This document shows positions 19,650 through 29,420 of a stretch of 36,348 bases of DNA, one piece after another. This DNA is from Chara braunii. Taxonomy: Eukaryota; Streptophyta; Charophyceae; Charales; Characeae. The first letter of the stretch is position 1. Every line of letters starts with the position of its first letter. A program made the position numbers and the translations under genes. The notes beneath the pieces were generated by a model. The model saw nothing but the letters and a program-made list of their open reading frames with translations. It was not told the origin of the DNA and ran no database searches. The stretch lies in assembly GCA_003427395.1 (NCBI GenBank), contig BFEA01001086.1, forward strand, positions 105,389-141,736, written 5' to 3'.

Positions 19650-20513
19650 AACAACTCTACCCGTTATAATGAGAATCGCTTCTTAGAGGTCCTCGACTAT
19701 CCTCGAAGATAGACATGTTAATGTCACTACTCTATATTTAACAACTTATCCGATATTGAAAGCTTATAATACATATGGTAGGTAAATTGTCAAAAATAAT
19801 TAAAGGTGATACACACGATCTATTATTTATTTCTTTGTTCGTGATATAGGTCAAGTTTTGGCTTTGGTGGCAATCCGAAAACCAGGTAATTCATAACCGG
19901 ATTACTAGCTAACCCAATTTTGGACGGATGAGTTCATACCTCTTTTATTTACTTTGTTAGTTGTATGGGTACCCTAATATTTTAAAAAACATTTTGTTTT
20001 TGACATACTTTATAAATATTTTATATTTTAATTCATTATTTCAAGTTCGAATTGTTAACCGTACTCTGATTTGTCGTTGTCAAGGTTGACGACCCCCTTC
20101 TCTTCTAGGTAGGAGATTGGTCCTGTCATAACAACATTATACTGTAGAACTCCCGACAAACGAATATCTTAGCTCTCGCAATGATGAAGAGTGGAGCGAA
20201 ATATGATGCTCAATATGAATTGTATAAATCTATGAACCCTCAATACCTTGAATGCACATGGCGCCCAAGACTTTTGTCGAGAGCACGCCCGCCTGAGCAT
20301 CATTGGATTCCTCACGACCTCAGCACCTTTCGTCCTAAAAAGTGGTTAGGTCCATGGTCGTGACTTCCCTCGCTCTCAATTTGGAAAGCGTCGATAGCCT
20401 TAAGTGGAAGAAAGTTCGAAAACATTCTGAGTAGGTCTGCGAGGCTGCAGCCCAGAGTGGTGCGTTATGCTCCGCTCTGTTGTTGTCCTCCAACACCTGT
20501 TTACGGGAGAGAT
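19650..20513. other. AT-rich spacer, no gene seen
   Basis: Composition drops to AT-rich immediately after the right long repeat. A 60-codon open frame at 20181-20363 has no recognisable motif. Confidence 0.5.
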
Positions 20514-20888
20514 GGTTAACAACAGACACTATATACAGGTCATTTTCAGCCACTTCAAGTCCCCATCTGAAACTCCTGAAATGACCTGAAGTGGCTGAAG
20601 CTTCTGAAAGGGGTTTCAGGTACCCCATCCAAATGGTTGACTGGGGGTACCTGAAACCCCTTTCAGAAGCTTCAGCCACTTCAGCGGTTTCAGGTCCTCA
20701 ACACCTGAAACTCTTGAAAAAACATGAAGCGGCTGAAAAAACAGGCTGAAAAAAAAAAAAAACCCCATAAAACTTGTCCTCCAAACCACCCGAAACTTCT
20801 GAAATGACCTGAAGTGTCTTCATGCCATTTCAGCGGTTTCAGACCACTTCAGAATCTTTTATTCTGAAATTTCAGGTGGTCGTTAACC
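20514..20888. mobile_element. 375-bp foldback MITE, imperfect 9-bp target duplication
   Basis: Terminal inverted repeats GGTTAAC(A/G)AC at 20514 and 20888. Flanks GGGAGAGAT (20505-20513) and GTGAGAGGT (20889-20897) agree at 7 of 9 positions, as for a decayed 9-bp duplication of Mutator type, though an 8-bp hAT type cannot be excluded. Inside is a perfect 41-bp inverted repeat (20586-20626 with 20644-20684, 17-nt loop) and several further CCACTTCAGG/CCTGAAGTGG and TTCAGAAT/ATTCTGAA palindromes. An A12 run lies at about 20750. No transposase. Confidence 0.65.
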
Positions 20889-22180
20889 GTGAGAGGTTTA
20901 CGGATGGTGGTATTTGTTTTCTTAAAAATGACTTGTAAGGTCCTCTCTCTTGTTTATGTGTTCGCCGCTTTCTTGTCGCTTCCATCAACTAAAGGTGGGT
21001 TTGCGATTGACAGTGTCATGCTTGAACTGTGGAGGTAGGTCGGACCTTGCCTTTTGATCTCAGACCGGGCGAAAGCACCCCCCTAATTTAACCATATAAC
21101 GAAGCCGAGGAAGAAAAACCAAGAAGGATTATGATCTGCAATTATCCCGTTAACCGATTATGTATCATACTTGATAAAGTCATCATCAATTGAAGGGTCT
21201 TTGCCTCATCGAATAAAGTGTTGGATAAATTTATGAAGGCTATATAGTAACAAATGTTCAATTGTATTTAAAAATCATAGATATGTACTACAAGATATGA
21301 ACAAACTATAGGCAATGAAGAAGATCAATCAAGAATATAAGGCTCACAATTTTTATTTTTATTTTTTAACGAATGCAAACTCTGATGCAGGTACATAGAG
21401 TTAATTAACTTTCTTACTAATTATGAATTCTTAAGATATTGCTTACACGTTCTTTTCGATATTGTATTTTTTATGTAAGAAAATACTTTATCATATATTT
21501 TGTGGGAGTCAAATCTGATATCATATACAACTATTTCGTAAATATATATATACAACTATTTCGTAAATATATATTTCAATACTTGATTTTTTCTGTTTCT
21601 ATTAGTATTATTATGATAATCTTTTACTCGAGGCAAACTTGTTTATTGAAATCTATCGAGTTTACTTTTTTTTTTTCCAACCATAACCGCTTGACATTAT
21701 CTTATGCTTTATTTTTTTACTTATTTAAAACCTTGTTTTTTATATTAAATATAAAAAATATAAGTCGATAATTTTCTACGGTCTATTTGAATAAACATAA
21801 ATAATTAAAAATTTTCAACTATTTAAAATACTTACGTCATATAAGTCGACGATAATATGTAAAACATATATAAAAAATAAATAATATTTAATCATCAATG
21901 AGAAAATAACTCATGAAACAAAGATGAAATTTTTATTTCTTAATAAATACCTATAAACTATTATATATACACAAATAACATATATATAATCGATCATAAA
22001 TTTAATATTTTACGAACCAGGCTACTAGAGTGGTTATGGTCCACTTGCCTAGTCGTGCAAAAAAAAAAAAAAAAAACAATAATAATCAATTTAAATTAAT
22101 TTTTAATTTTAAATTTGGTAAAAATATTTGATATGACCCTGAGACAAAAGTTTTTCAGTTCATTTTTTTGCATAATATAG
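20889..22180. other. very AT-rich spacer, no gene seen
   Basis: Long A/T tracts and a direct repeat of a TATATACAACTATTTCGTA-type block near 21520-21560. A stretch at 22018-22060 reading TAGAGTGGTTATGG and then GCCTAGTCGTGC plus A18 resembles a tRNA-like retroposon fragment, weakly. Confidence 0.5.
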
Positions 22181-22218
22181 TTTTTTTTTTTTTTTTTTGG
22201 GGGGGGGGGGGGGGGGGG
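22181..22218. repeat. T18 directly joined to G20
   Basis: Eighteen T followed without interruption by twenty G. On the minus strand this is C20 then A18, possibly a SINE-like tail after GGACTAGGAAATATC. The homopolymer lengths are likely unreliable in the assembly. Confidence 0.8.
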
Positions 22219-23178
22219 ATATTTCCTAGTCCTTGCACGGTCGGGTCACCTTGGAAAATAGGGTTATCCAGGCGGCCCGGCTAGTACCCGGGTTTATAAA
22301 TGTTTTTTTTTTCTTCATAAAATATACGGTATCCCTTGTTTCCTTACTCACTCGGTGAATGGTAACCAAATTAATTTTTTTTCCTTAGAGTCATATCTTT
22401 ATATTCCCACAATCTAAAACGAAATATGAAGTATCTGCTTCTAAAATTTATATTATACTGTTAAAATATATATATATATCAAATTGAAAGATATAATAAA
22501 TTATACTATAACAACATATATTTTATACTTTAAAAATCTTCATGAATATTATCGTATTTTGATATATGAATACAAATTCATTAATTTATTTTATAATATT
22601 TTTAAACAAATGTTCAGTACACGATAAAACTATACTTTCATCGTATGCAAAAAAATGAAAAACATATGCACCAATTTTGTTATTGAAAAAAAAACATAAA
22701 TATTATCTTATATTTTAGTTTACTATGTACGATTTCGTTTGCTAAGGACACTTCACTGTAAATATTTGATTAAAAAAAAAAAAAGATATTACGTTAATGA
22801 CTTAATGATTAACATTAAAAACCTACTGCTAGTGATTAGGAAATTGAATATAAAAAATAACTAAATTTATAAAAAATATTTATAAAAAATTCGTAAAGTT
22901 CCATTCGGTAAAGCACTAAATTTATATTTCTAAAAACATTGGTGTTATTTTTTATTTTTTTATTAACAATCGTGTGTATGTTTTTTATTAAATTGTTTAT
23001 GAATAGGTTTTAATAACCATCACAAATCCTTGAAGTGTCTTAGCCAGAATTATAAAGTAGATAATCAATCAATTAATATGAAGTTAAAATACGTTAAGTC
23101 GACATTAAATTTTTGAGTGAAAATTGAAAATAAAAAGTGTAACATTTTAAACATTTTGAATAAACAGTGTTATTAGTG
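22219..23178. other. AT-rich spacer, no gene seen
   Basis: A short GC-richer patch at 22225-22300 (minus strand GTGCAAGGACTAGG and CCCGGGTACTAG) could be the body of an old tRNA-derived retroposon ending in the C/A homopolymers. The rest is A/T-rich without structure I could identify. Confidence 0.4.
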
Positions 23179-23584
23179 AAAAAAAAAAAATAACGTCGAG
23201 CTAACGTTTTTACAAAAAAACTGACGCATAAGGAAAATTCGTCGCAAGAAAAAAAGGTTTGTTGATAGTGATGGTTTGAATATGTAATGATACATACAAG
23301 GTAAAATGTATAGAATGAGTATTTCCGAGACACTTGCTCAACGTTCCAAACACCTTGCGAGCTATTAAAAAAAATTTATAAGCAGCTCATAAAAAAACAA
23401 CGACGAGCTGACATTTCGACAAAATGATTTGCGCACAAGGGGAACCTATCTCAAGAAAAAGAGGTCGGTAGATAGTGATGGTTTAACTTTGAAATGATGT
23501 AAGCAAAGATTTAACCACAACGCATAGTACTTCTAATTAAGGTTCTACCAAACGCTTTAAACACTTTGTGGGTAAAAAAAAAGG
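23179..23584. repeat. old tandem duplication, about 200-bp unit
   Basis: Units start near 23179 and 23389. Shared ordered blocks: A-run, ACG(T/A)CGAGCT, GACA/ACG, CGCA.AAGG, AAGAAAAAGAGG-like, TAGTGATGGTTT, AATGAT, TTCCAAACAC/TTTAAACAC, TTG(C/T)G(A/G)G. Substantial divergence. No coding capacity. Confidence 0.65.
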
Positions 23585-23965
23585 AGTCGACACATACCTT
23601 ATTTTAGTTGGTGTCACCAATCATTTTACTTCGGAGGGAGAGCCAAAAAGTTGTGGTAGTATGTAAGTCGCATCTATGAAAAAATAATTATAGAATATAT
23701 AGGTGGTTTAAACGACCTGTACACCGAGGCTTACTTTACCGAACCTAAGTGTCCCCTGCTCGTCGAGTTTCGACTAGTTTGAAGGCAGTGGGAGTCGGTA
23801 GGGAAAATTTATCGGTTGACACCTACACAGCGCTCTGTGTTGCTTTGCTGCCAACAATTGAAACGAAAGGCTGCAACAATTTTCTCGTTTTCACTTCTGT
23901 GTCATCCCAAACTTCATGGAAATGCGGTGAGGTGCCTTACGAAAATAATACCCTTACTTAAAAAA

Positions 23966-24330
23966 GGCAGACATACACTTAATTGTTCTCTGTCTCTCAT
24001 GAGGAATCACAACAGAAATATTTGAATTTTTTTTGTGATTAAAAATAAAATAAAAACTGTGTGCTAAGCTATGAACGTGATTGCTCTGAAATTCATCGAC
24101 GGTTTAGTAAAACTACGGGAATATATATTATAAAAATTTTAAGCATGGAATGCACTCAATTGGTTCTGTTTCTCATACGGAGTCACAACAGAAACAACCA
24201 AGATTCTTGTCTTTTTAATAGAAAAAGGAAACAAGAAAAACAAAAGAAAAACTATATACTAAGGTCTGAATGTGATTGCCCTTAAATTCATTCGGGGCTG
24301 ACAAAAACTGTGAGTATATGTATTACGGAA
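23966..24330. repeat. old tandem duplication, about 180-bp unit
   Basis: Units start near 23966 and 24144. Shared blocks: ACTTAATTGTTCT / ACTCAATTGGTTCT, TCTCAT, TCACAACAGAAA, CTAAG(C/G)T.TGAA, GTGATTGC, AAATTCATC/AAATTCATT. Strongly diverged. Confidence 0.6.
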
Positions 24331-24654
24331 AGCAGTACTGTGAAAATATCTCTAAACCTTCAATTTCTTTTTCGTTCATTTTTCTCATTTGAGCCTTGCG
24401 AGGTAAGTTGTTCACTATCCTCTGCGTCGACGCATATAAAAACATTTCCATGACATAGTGTAGTCCATTTGCCCCTTTTCTTTAGGCCCACCAACTTCCT
24501 CCCTCGTTGCAGGACCGAGCCTTCCATGATCCTCAAACTTTTCGGAGTAGGCAACAAGGGTTTTTACTGCAAGGCTGGGGGTGTGCACCATCGGTTTAAC
24601 ATAACCCCCTCGTAATGATGACTCACAAATGGTAAAAAAAAAAAAAAACTTTAT
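24331..24654. other. no gene seen
   Basis: Short unstructured stretch ending in an A15 run at about 24634 just before the 377-bp dispersed repeat. The A run could mark a retroposon boundary. Confidence 0.4.
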
Positions 24655-25031
24655 AGCCCTGAGGTTGCAGTGTAGTGGGTTTCGGCGTCTGTGTCAACGT
24701 GTCGCATTTTCGGCGGCGGGAGACCAGAACGCAAAGTGGGTTCTTAGGGGGAAAAACAATTGGGGGACCGGTCCCCAACAAAATTGCAGACTACCTACAA
24801 AACTGAGACTTTCGAAAAAAAGAAGGACCGGTCCTTGGGTGGAAGCGGACCCCAAAAAGAAGTGAGGGGCGTCGGAACGGTCCTCAGGTGGAAGAGAACC
24901 CCAAAAAGAAATGAGGGCATGTGAACTGCAAAAGGGTCCTTAGACCTAGGCGTTGAGGCCCGTCTTCTCAAAACAGGGAGGTCAGGCGCAACGAAACAAA
25001 TATTTTGCAAGAGGCAACTTAGACGATTTTC
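24655..25031. repeat. dispersed repeat, copy 1, with internal 53-bp duplication
   Basis: Matches 25631-25968 in order: GAGGTTGC, GTGGGTTTCGGCGTCTGTGT, AAAGTGGGTTCTTA, GGGGGACCGGTCC, AAGAAGGACCGGT, GAACTGCAAAAGGG, GGCGTTGAGGCCCGTCTTCT, TTTTGCAA. Contains a tandem step (GGTCCT..GGTGGAAG..ACCCCAAAAAGAA twice) absent from copy 2. GGACCGGTCC is a perfect palindrome that recurs. Family unknown. Confidence 0.75.
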
Positions 25032-25039
25032 GGCCTCCT

Positions 25040-25057
25040 TTTTTTTTTTTTTTTTTT

Positions 25058-25145
<88 letters not shown>
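25040..25145. repeat. T-rich run followed by (CT)n
   Basis: About 50 nearly pure T then about 27 CT dinucleotides. Low-complexity; length may be assembly-dependent. Confidence 0.9.
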
Positions 25146-25150
<5 letters not shown>

Positions 25151-25273
25151 CTCTTTTGTGCGTGCTCTTAGTCTCATTGCTTTGATTACCTTAGGGTTGT
25201 GTTCCCCGCGCTCACGTGGTAGACAATAAAAATGTTGGTTTGTNAAATTNGNATCNAATGTCAGATTCTGCTA

Positions 25274-25409
25274 GAGGGCATGATGTCTCACTTAGGCTAT
25301 ATGTAGGGGACCAAGGTCCTGTTGCGCTCCATCTGGCTTAGGAGGGCATGGTGTCTCACTTAGGCTATATGCAGGGGACTAAGGTCCTGCTGCGCTCCAG
25401 CTGGCTTAG
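25274..25409. repeat. 68-bp tandem repeat, two copies
   Basis: 25274-25341 and 25342-25409, identical except for a few changes (GATG/GGTG, TGTAGG/TGCAGG, CCAAGG/CTAAGG, GTTGCG/CTGCG, CATCTGG/CAGCTGG). Most changes are transitions. Recent compared with the other tandem repeats here. Confidence 0.9.
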
Positions 25410-25630
25410 GATGTTCACAATTGGTCACCATACTACTGGTAACCCTCATCTTCTGGCCATAGGATTTGTATGCCCTGTGCAAGCAAGGGTATGAGTCCCA
25501 AAACACTTATTGATGGGCCACGCTAGGGGGAGTGACTGAGACGTTTGAAGCAGTGAAAACAGTGTGCGGCAAAACAAGGGGCAGAACCCATGGAACGGAA
25601 ATGGTGCACGAGAAAAAAATGGAAATTCGC
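25410..25630. other. no gene seen
   Basis: Short linker between the 68-bp tandem repeat and dispersed-repeat copy 2. No structure recognised. Confidence 0.4.
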
Positions 25631-25968
25631 AGCCCTAAGGTTGCGGTAGAGTGGGTTTCGGCGTCTGTGTCAAGGTGTAACATTTTTGGTTGCGAGCGAC
25701 CAGGACACAAAGTGGGTTCTTAAGGGGCAAAAAAATTTGGGGGACCGGTCCTCGACAAAATAGCGGACTGCCTACAACTAACTTTTGTAAAACCGGGATT
25801 TTTGGAAAAAGAAGGACCGGTGCTCGGGTGGAAGCGGACCCTCCAAAGAAAGGGTATGTGAACTGCAAAAGGGCCCTCAGGCTCAGGCGTTGAGGCCCGT
25901 CTTCTCAAAACAGGGAGGTTAGGTGCAACGAAACATACATTTTGCAAAAGGCCACTTTGACGATTTTC
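25631..25968. repeat. dispersed repeat, copy 2
   Basis: Second copy of the 24655-25031 repeat, same orientation, lacking one unit of the 53-bp duplication. Upstream AAATGGT and an A-rich step are also shared, so the true left edge may lie about 30 bp earlier. Confidence 0.75.
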
Positions 25969-26330
25969 TCTAGTCGGAGGAACCCGCAAAAAAATCTAAA
26001 ATTTTGAGAATCCATAGATGAGGTCGTGTTCTTCCCAAGAAAAATATTATAACATTTTCAAAAAATCATTTAGACCACGAAATAATCATTGCGCCGATTC
26101 TGCACATTTTTCATTTTTGCCACTCAGCTATGTGTGGGCCAACTGAAAAGGTACTGCAAATTCAGTGAGTGGTCGCGTTCAGAACAATGCGTGAAAAACC
26201 CTAAAACTGGAGTACTCGTAAATTTTGTTGTGATCTTTCCAAAAAAAAACGCTAAATAAATTTAAACAAATCATTCAAACTGTGAAATAAATCGCAACCG
26301 CAATTTGACCTATATTTCAATTTTGCTATT
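25969..26330. other. no gene seen
   Basis: Unstructured, moderately AT-rich sequence between dispersed-repeat copy 2 and the microsatellite complex. Confidence 0.4.
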
Positions 26331-26332
26331 CA

Positions 26333-26378
<46 letters not shown>

Positions 26379-26551
26379 CTGTGTGTGTGTGTGTGTTTGT
26401 GTGTGTGTGTGGTAGCCCCTCCCCCTCCCTCTCTCTCTATCTCGCTCTTAGTCTCTCTCTCTCTCTCTCACTCATATGAACAAATTAAACAAAGCACTTT
26501 TTTTTTTCTGTGTGTGTGCTCGCGCGCGTGTGTGTGTGTGTGTGGTAGCCC

Positions 26552-26599
<48 letters not shown>

Positions 26600-26627
26600 C
26601 TCTCTCTCACTCATATCAACAAATGGA

Positions 26628-26667
<40 letters not shown>

Positions 26668-26707
26668 TTGTGTCTCTCTCTCTCACTCATATCAACAAAT
26701 GGAACAA
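26331..26707. repeat. compound microsatellite with embedded minisatellite motif
   Basis: Alternating (CT)n and (GT)n tracts, C14 and T10 runs. A non-simple motif CTCACTCATAT(G/C)AACAAAT(T/GG)AACAAA recurs at about 26467, 26607 and 26682, and GTGTGTGGTAGCCCC occurs twice. So it is a higher-order repeat whose unit contains both the microsatellites and unique sequence. Confidence 0.85.
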
Positions 26708-26723
26708 ATGTTCATTATAACGG

Positions 26724-27382
26724 CCTAAACAAGGGGCGGGAACCGCGGGTACCCTACCGATCCCGGAGGCCGGGTCCGTTGCCCCGCCTACTAACAAAAC
26801 CAAGGGGGGATAGCCCCGCCGAGCCCTCTACCCCCTCAGTTTTCTCCATAACGCTTCGCCACCGCTGCACCAATGCCCGCCGGGCTCGATCCCTGAACCT
26901 CCGTAGCAATAGTCCGACGCCGTAATCTATAGGGCTAAGCCCAAGCCTAAGGCAGCTGGGCGCGGACTTCGATATGAAAAGGTGCCGCGCAGTGCCCAGG
27001 CCTAGGAAAAACAGCCTAGGCCCTCTTTTCCTGCCTACAACCGGCGTGCCAAGACTAGGCACCCGCGCAGGCTTACTTCGACCGCGCCGTGGCCACCCCG
27101 CGTGCCTTCCGGCGCGCTAGTCCTACCGTCAGTCGCGCGCGCCAACCAAAAACGAGTTTTTATCCCTTAACCAATCCGCAGTGCGACCCGGGTCGGTCGA
27201 CTAGACCGGCCGCCTACTTAGTAAAAAAATCACACGCGCGCCTTAAAACTGCGTGCCCACATACCTCCTAACTATGCCAAGGCGGTTCCCGGACGCAGCC
27301 ATACCTCACACGACTTATTTCGACCAAACCCATTTTTCCTGTCATTTGCAAAAACCAGGGCGGATACCCTTGTAAGGGTATT
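26724..27382. repeat. 659-bp dispersed GC-rich repeat, copy 2
   Basis: Same length and ends as 8128-8786. Inverted repeats GGCCTAGG/CCTAGGCC, GTGCC/GGCAC, GGTCGGTC/GACCGGCC and the terminal ATACCCTT GT AAGGGTAT are all retained. Preceded by the microsatellite complex. Confidence 0.75.
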
Positions 27383-27563
27383 CGCGCGGACAACGACCTT
27401 CCCCCCCACTCCTCTCCTCCCTCCGTCTGCCTTCTTCCCTCCACAGTATCCTCCTCTTTCCGCTCATGTGGCCCCCTCTTTGTCTCCAATTTTTCCTCTT
27501 TCTTCTTCGCCTTTTTCTTTGGTCTTTTATTCGTTGTGAGAATCAGGGAAGACACTGGCCAGG

Positions 27564-27829
27564 TTTTTTTTTTTTTTTTTTTTTTGAAAAGGGTGACAGC
27601 CTCTAGATATCATCATTGAACTGACTGGCCCCAGGTAATTCGGAATTNTTTTNTTCTGTTCATCTAATTACATCTGGATCCTGCTTTCCGACTAAAAAAA
27701 AAAGGAATAGTGTTACACCAAACCCAAAAACAAAAAGACAAAAAAAAAAAAAAAAAAAACATCTGGGTTCGAAATTCGGTCTGTATTTCAACAGTTCATT
27801 GGGTGTACCAACTGAGCTAGACCTGGTGG
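27564..27829 (-). mobile_element. tRNA-derived SINE, copy 2, with poly(A) tail and target duplication
   Basis: On the minus strand it starts after 27830 with a tRNA-like head: A-box TAGCTCAGTTGG (27808-27819) and B-box-like TTTCGAACCC (about 27765-27774). It ends in GTCACCCTTTTC plus A22 (T22 at 27564-27585 on the plus strand). Flanks CACTGGCCAGG (27553-27563) and CAGTGGCCAGG (27830-27840) match 10 of 11, a good target-site duplication. An 81-bp nested insertion interrupts it. Pol III transcription and LINE-assisted insertion are the family's usual mode. Confidence 0.75.
27678..27766 (+). mobile_element. nested poly(A) retroposon inside the SINE
   Basis: An insertion of about 81 bp ending in A20 on the plus strand, flanked by ACATCTGG (27670-27677 and 27759-27766). 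SINE copy 1 has a single ACATCTGG at the matching point (about 929-938), which serves as an empty site. The inserted sequence begins ATCCTGCTTTCCGACT and has A-rich stretches. Its source RNA was not recognised. Confidence 0.65.
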
Positions 27830-27840
27830 CAGTGGCCAGG

Positions 27841-28406
27841 AATTTGCCATGCTTTAAGGAAAGTAAATTTGAATTCGAGAGAGAGAATTTTGTGCGCGGA
27901 ATGAGCCCTCGCGGAGGCACTAGGCCCAACACTATCGGAGCCCCAATCAAGTCATGTGCTTGCCCTAAGTGAAGGCGGTCCTGCATTACGACTTGAGGCC
28001 TTAATTTTTGTCATTTTTGCGCTTGGGGGCGCCAGACAGTTTCCCCGATCTAGTTGGTTACAAGGCCGCGCAAGCGTGACCATGACATTGTAGGCCCTCT
28101 GGGCTCTTTCAGGCAGCGACGTGGCTCCAGGCCTTTCGACCAATCAGAAAGCAGCAAGTGACGGTGGCCACATCACACAGTTGGGTTGCTTGGGCCTGGA
28201 CGCAGACACTCTGATTCAAAGTCGGGCTTCTGGGAACTCGGCCTCCAGCCCCGAAACATGGCAACAGGTGCACTTTCCATATAGGAAAGTGCTGGGTGCT
28301 GGGAGGTTCATTTTTGAATGTTTGCAACCTCGCATCCACGCTGTTGGATCACAGCGCGAGCTGACTGCCTGGGAGACCAGCCCCTTGGCCTGTAGTCACA
28401 GACCTG
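27841..28406. other. no gene seen
   Basis: Moderate-GC sequence without recognised motif. Part may belong to the LTR-like region that ends at 28656 if that LTR is longer than proposed. Confidence 0.35.
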
Positions 28407-28656
28407 TGTTGTATTCGGGGTAGTCCAGTCCAGGCCGGTACCTCTGTCGGTACCAGCCAATCCAGTCCGGTCCAGTCAGTCCGCTGGGGTATACTCCAGC
28501 TGCTGTCTGTTTGTGAGATCTTTCTACATTCGCACATTTTGGAGTACGTGCGTTGGAGTCTAGCGTGGGAGCTGCGCTGTGCCATCTCACTCCCCCTTCT
28601 TCCTCCATCTCCATCTCTATCCCAGGCGGAGCACCACACCTGGTGGGTCCGCCACA
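28407..28656 (+). repeat. candidate LTR end adjacent to a tRNA-Met-type PBS
   Basis: A possible start TGTTG at 28407 and end GCCACA at 28656 bracket 250 bp directly before the PBS at 28658. It includes direct CCAGTCC repeats. No second LTR copy was seen, so the start is a guess and the whole call rests on the PBS. Confidence 0.3.
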
Positions 28657-28657
28657 C

Positions 28658-28675
28658 TGGTATCGGAGCGGGAAC
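28658..28675 (+). other. candidate primer-binding site, tRNA-iMet type
   Basis: Reads TGGTATCGGAGCGGGAAC. The common plant PBS begins TGGTATCAGAGC: 11 of 12 match. One base separates it from CA. It could serve the gypsy element that starts its gag at 30750 (a 2.1-kb leader) or an otherwise lost element. Confidence 0.45.
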
Positions 28676-29420
28676 ATTCCCCACTCCCACCCACCACACT
28701 GCACAGCAAGGAAAACAGCAAAACCTGACAACGATTTTTTTTGGCATTTTTCCCGGTGGTTATCAACGAAAAGCAAGGACAAAAAGGTGCAGCAAGAGAG
28801 CGACACGTGGCGGAAAAAGGAGTTGCCATCACGACGCCAAGGCCAAGGCCGTGGCACACGCGCGTGCTCCACGCGCCGACGCTGGCCCACCCCGCCCCGC
28901 TCCCGAATTATATTATCAAGATCCGAGATGTATGTTACTGTCGGGGTTTGAACCTGGGCAGCTGCTGGCCCTGCGCGTGTGTAGCTGCTGCCATAACACA
29001 CTGGCCAAAGTGTCTGCATGGCTTAATAGTGCAGCACGTTGCTGTTGAACAGGTGCGTGACAGCTATTTACCCCCCCGCTCCCCCCCCCTGCCGGAGAGC
29101 AGCGGCCAGCAGGGCAGCAACGGCCGGGCAGCTATTTCCCCCGCCCCCCCGCTCCCGTGGCTGCCGCTGCCTGCGCACGTGGCCATCTGCAGTGCCATGT
29201 GCCAGCTTGCTGTGGAACTAAAGACCTCCTTGATCAGGGGGCTGCTCTACATTGGTGAGGGTTTGCCTACGCAGCATACCCTAGATCTGCAGTACTGCTG
29301 CTAGGGGCTGATCAAGAGCTCAGCCCCCCTCTCTCCTCCAGCTGGCTGCTGCAGTGAAGGCCAAGACCCTCCTAGTCTTCATATACCTTGTGCCCTTGGA
29401 GACACCAAGGGCCAGGTATC
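28676..29420. other. no supported gene
   Basis: Open frames of up to 187 codons on the plus strand lack recognisable domains and overlap competing frames on both strands. A minus-strand GGTTCAAACCCC near 28946 resembles a B-box, but no matching A-box was found. Confidence 0.4.

Noticed and set aside
20335-20679. 114-codon minus-strand open frame
   Set aside because: Half of it is the foldback MITE; no domain and no protein-like conservation signal.
21439-21771. 110-codon hydrophobic plus-strand frame
   Set aside because: AT-rich spacer translation (Phe, Ile, Tyr, Asn, Lys); looks membrane-like only because of composition.
26385-26925. Open frames of Ser-Leu repeats
   Set aside because: Direct translation of CT and GT microsatellites.
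28900-29050. Third SINE with GGTTCAAACCCC B-box on the minus strand
   Set aside because: No A-box at the right distance, no tail or target duplication, and no similarity to the other two SINE copies.
28741-29304. 187-codon plus-strand open frame and overlapping frames on both strands
   Set aside because: No recognisable domain, several overlapping alternatives in all frames, and the region looks like retroelement leader or spacer.
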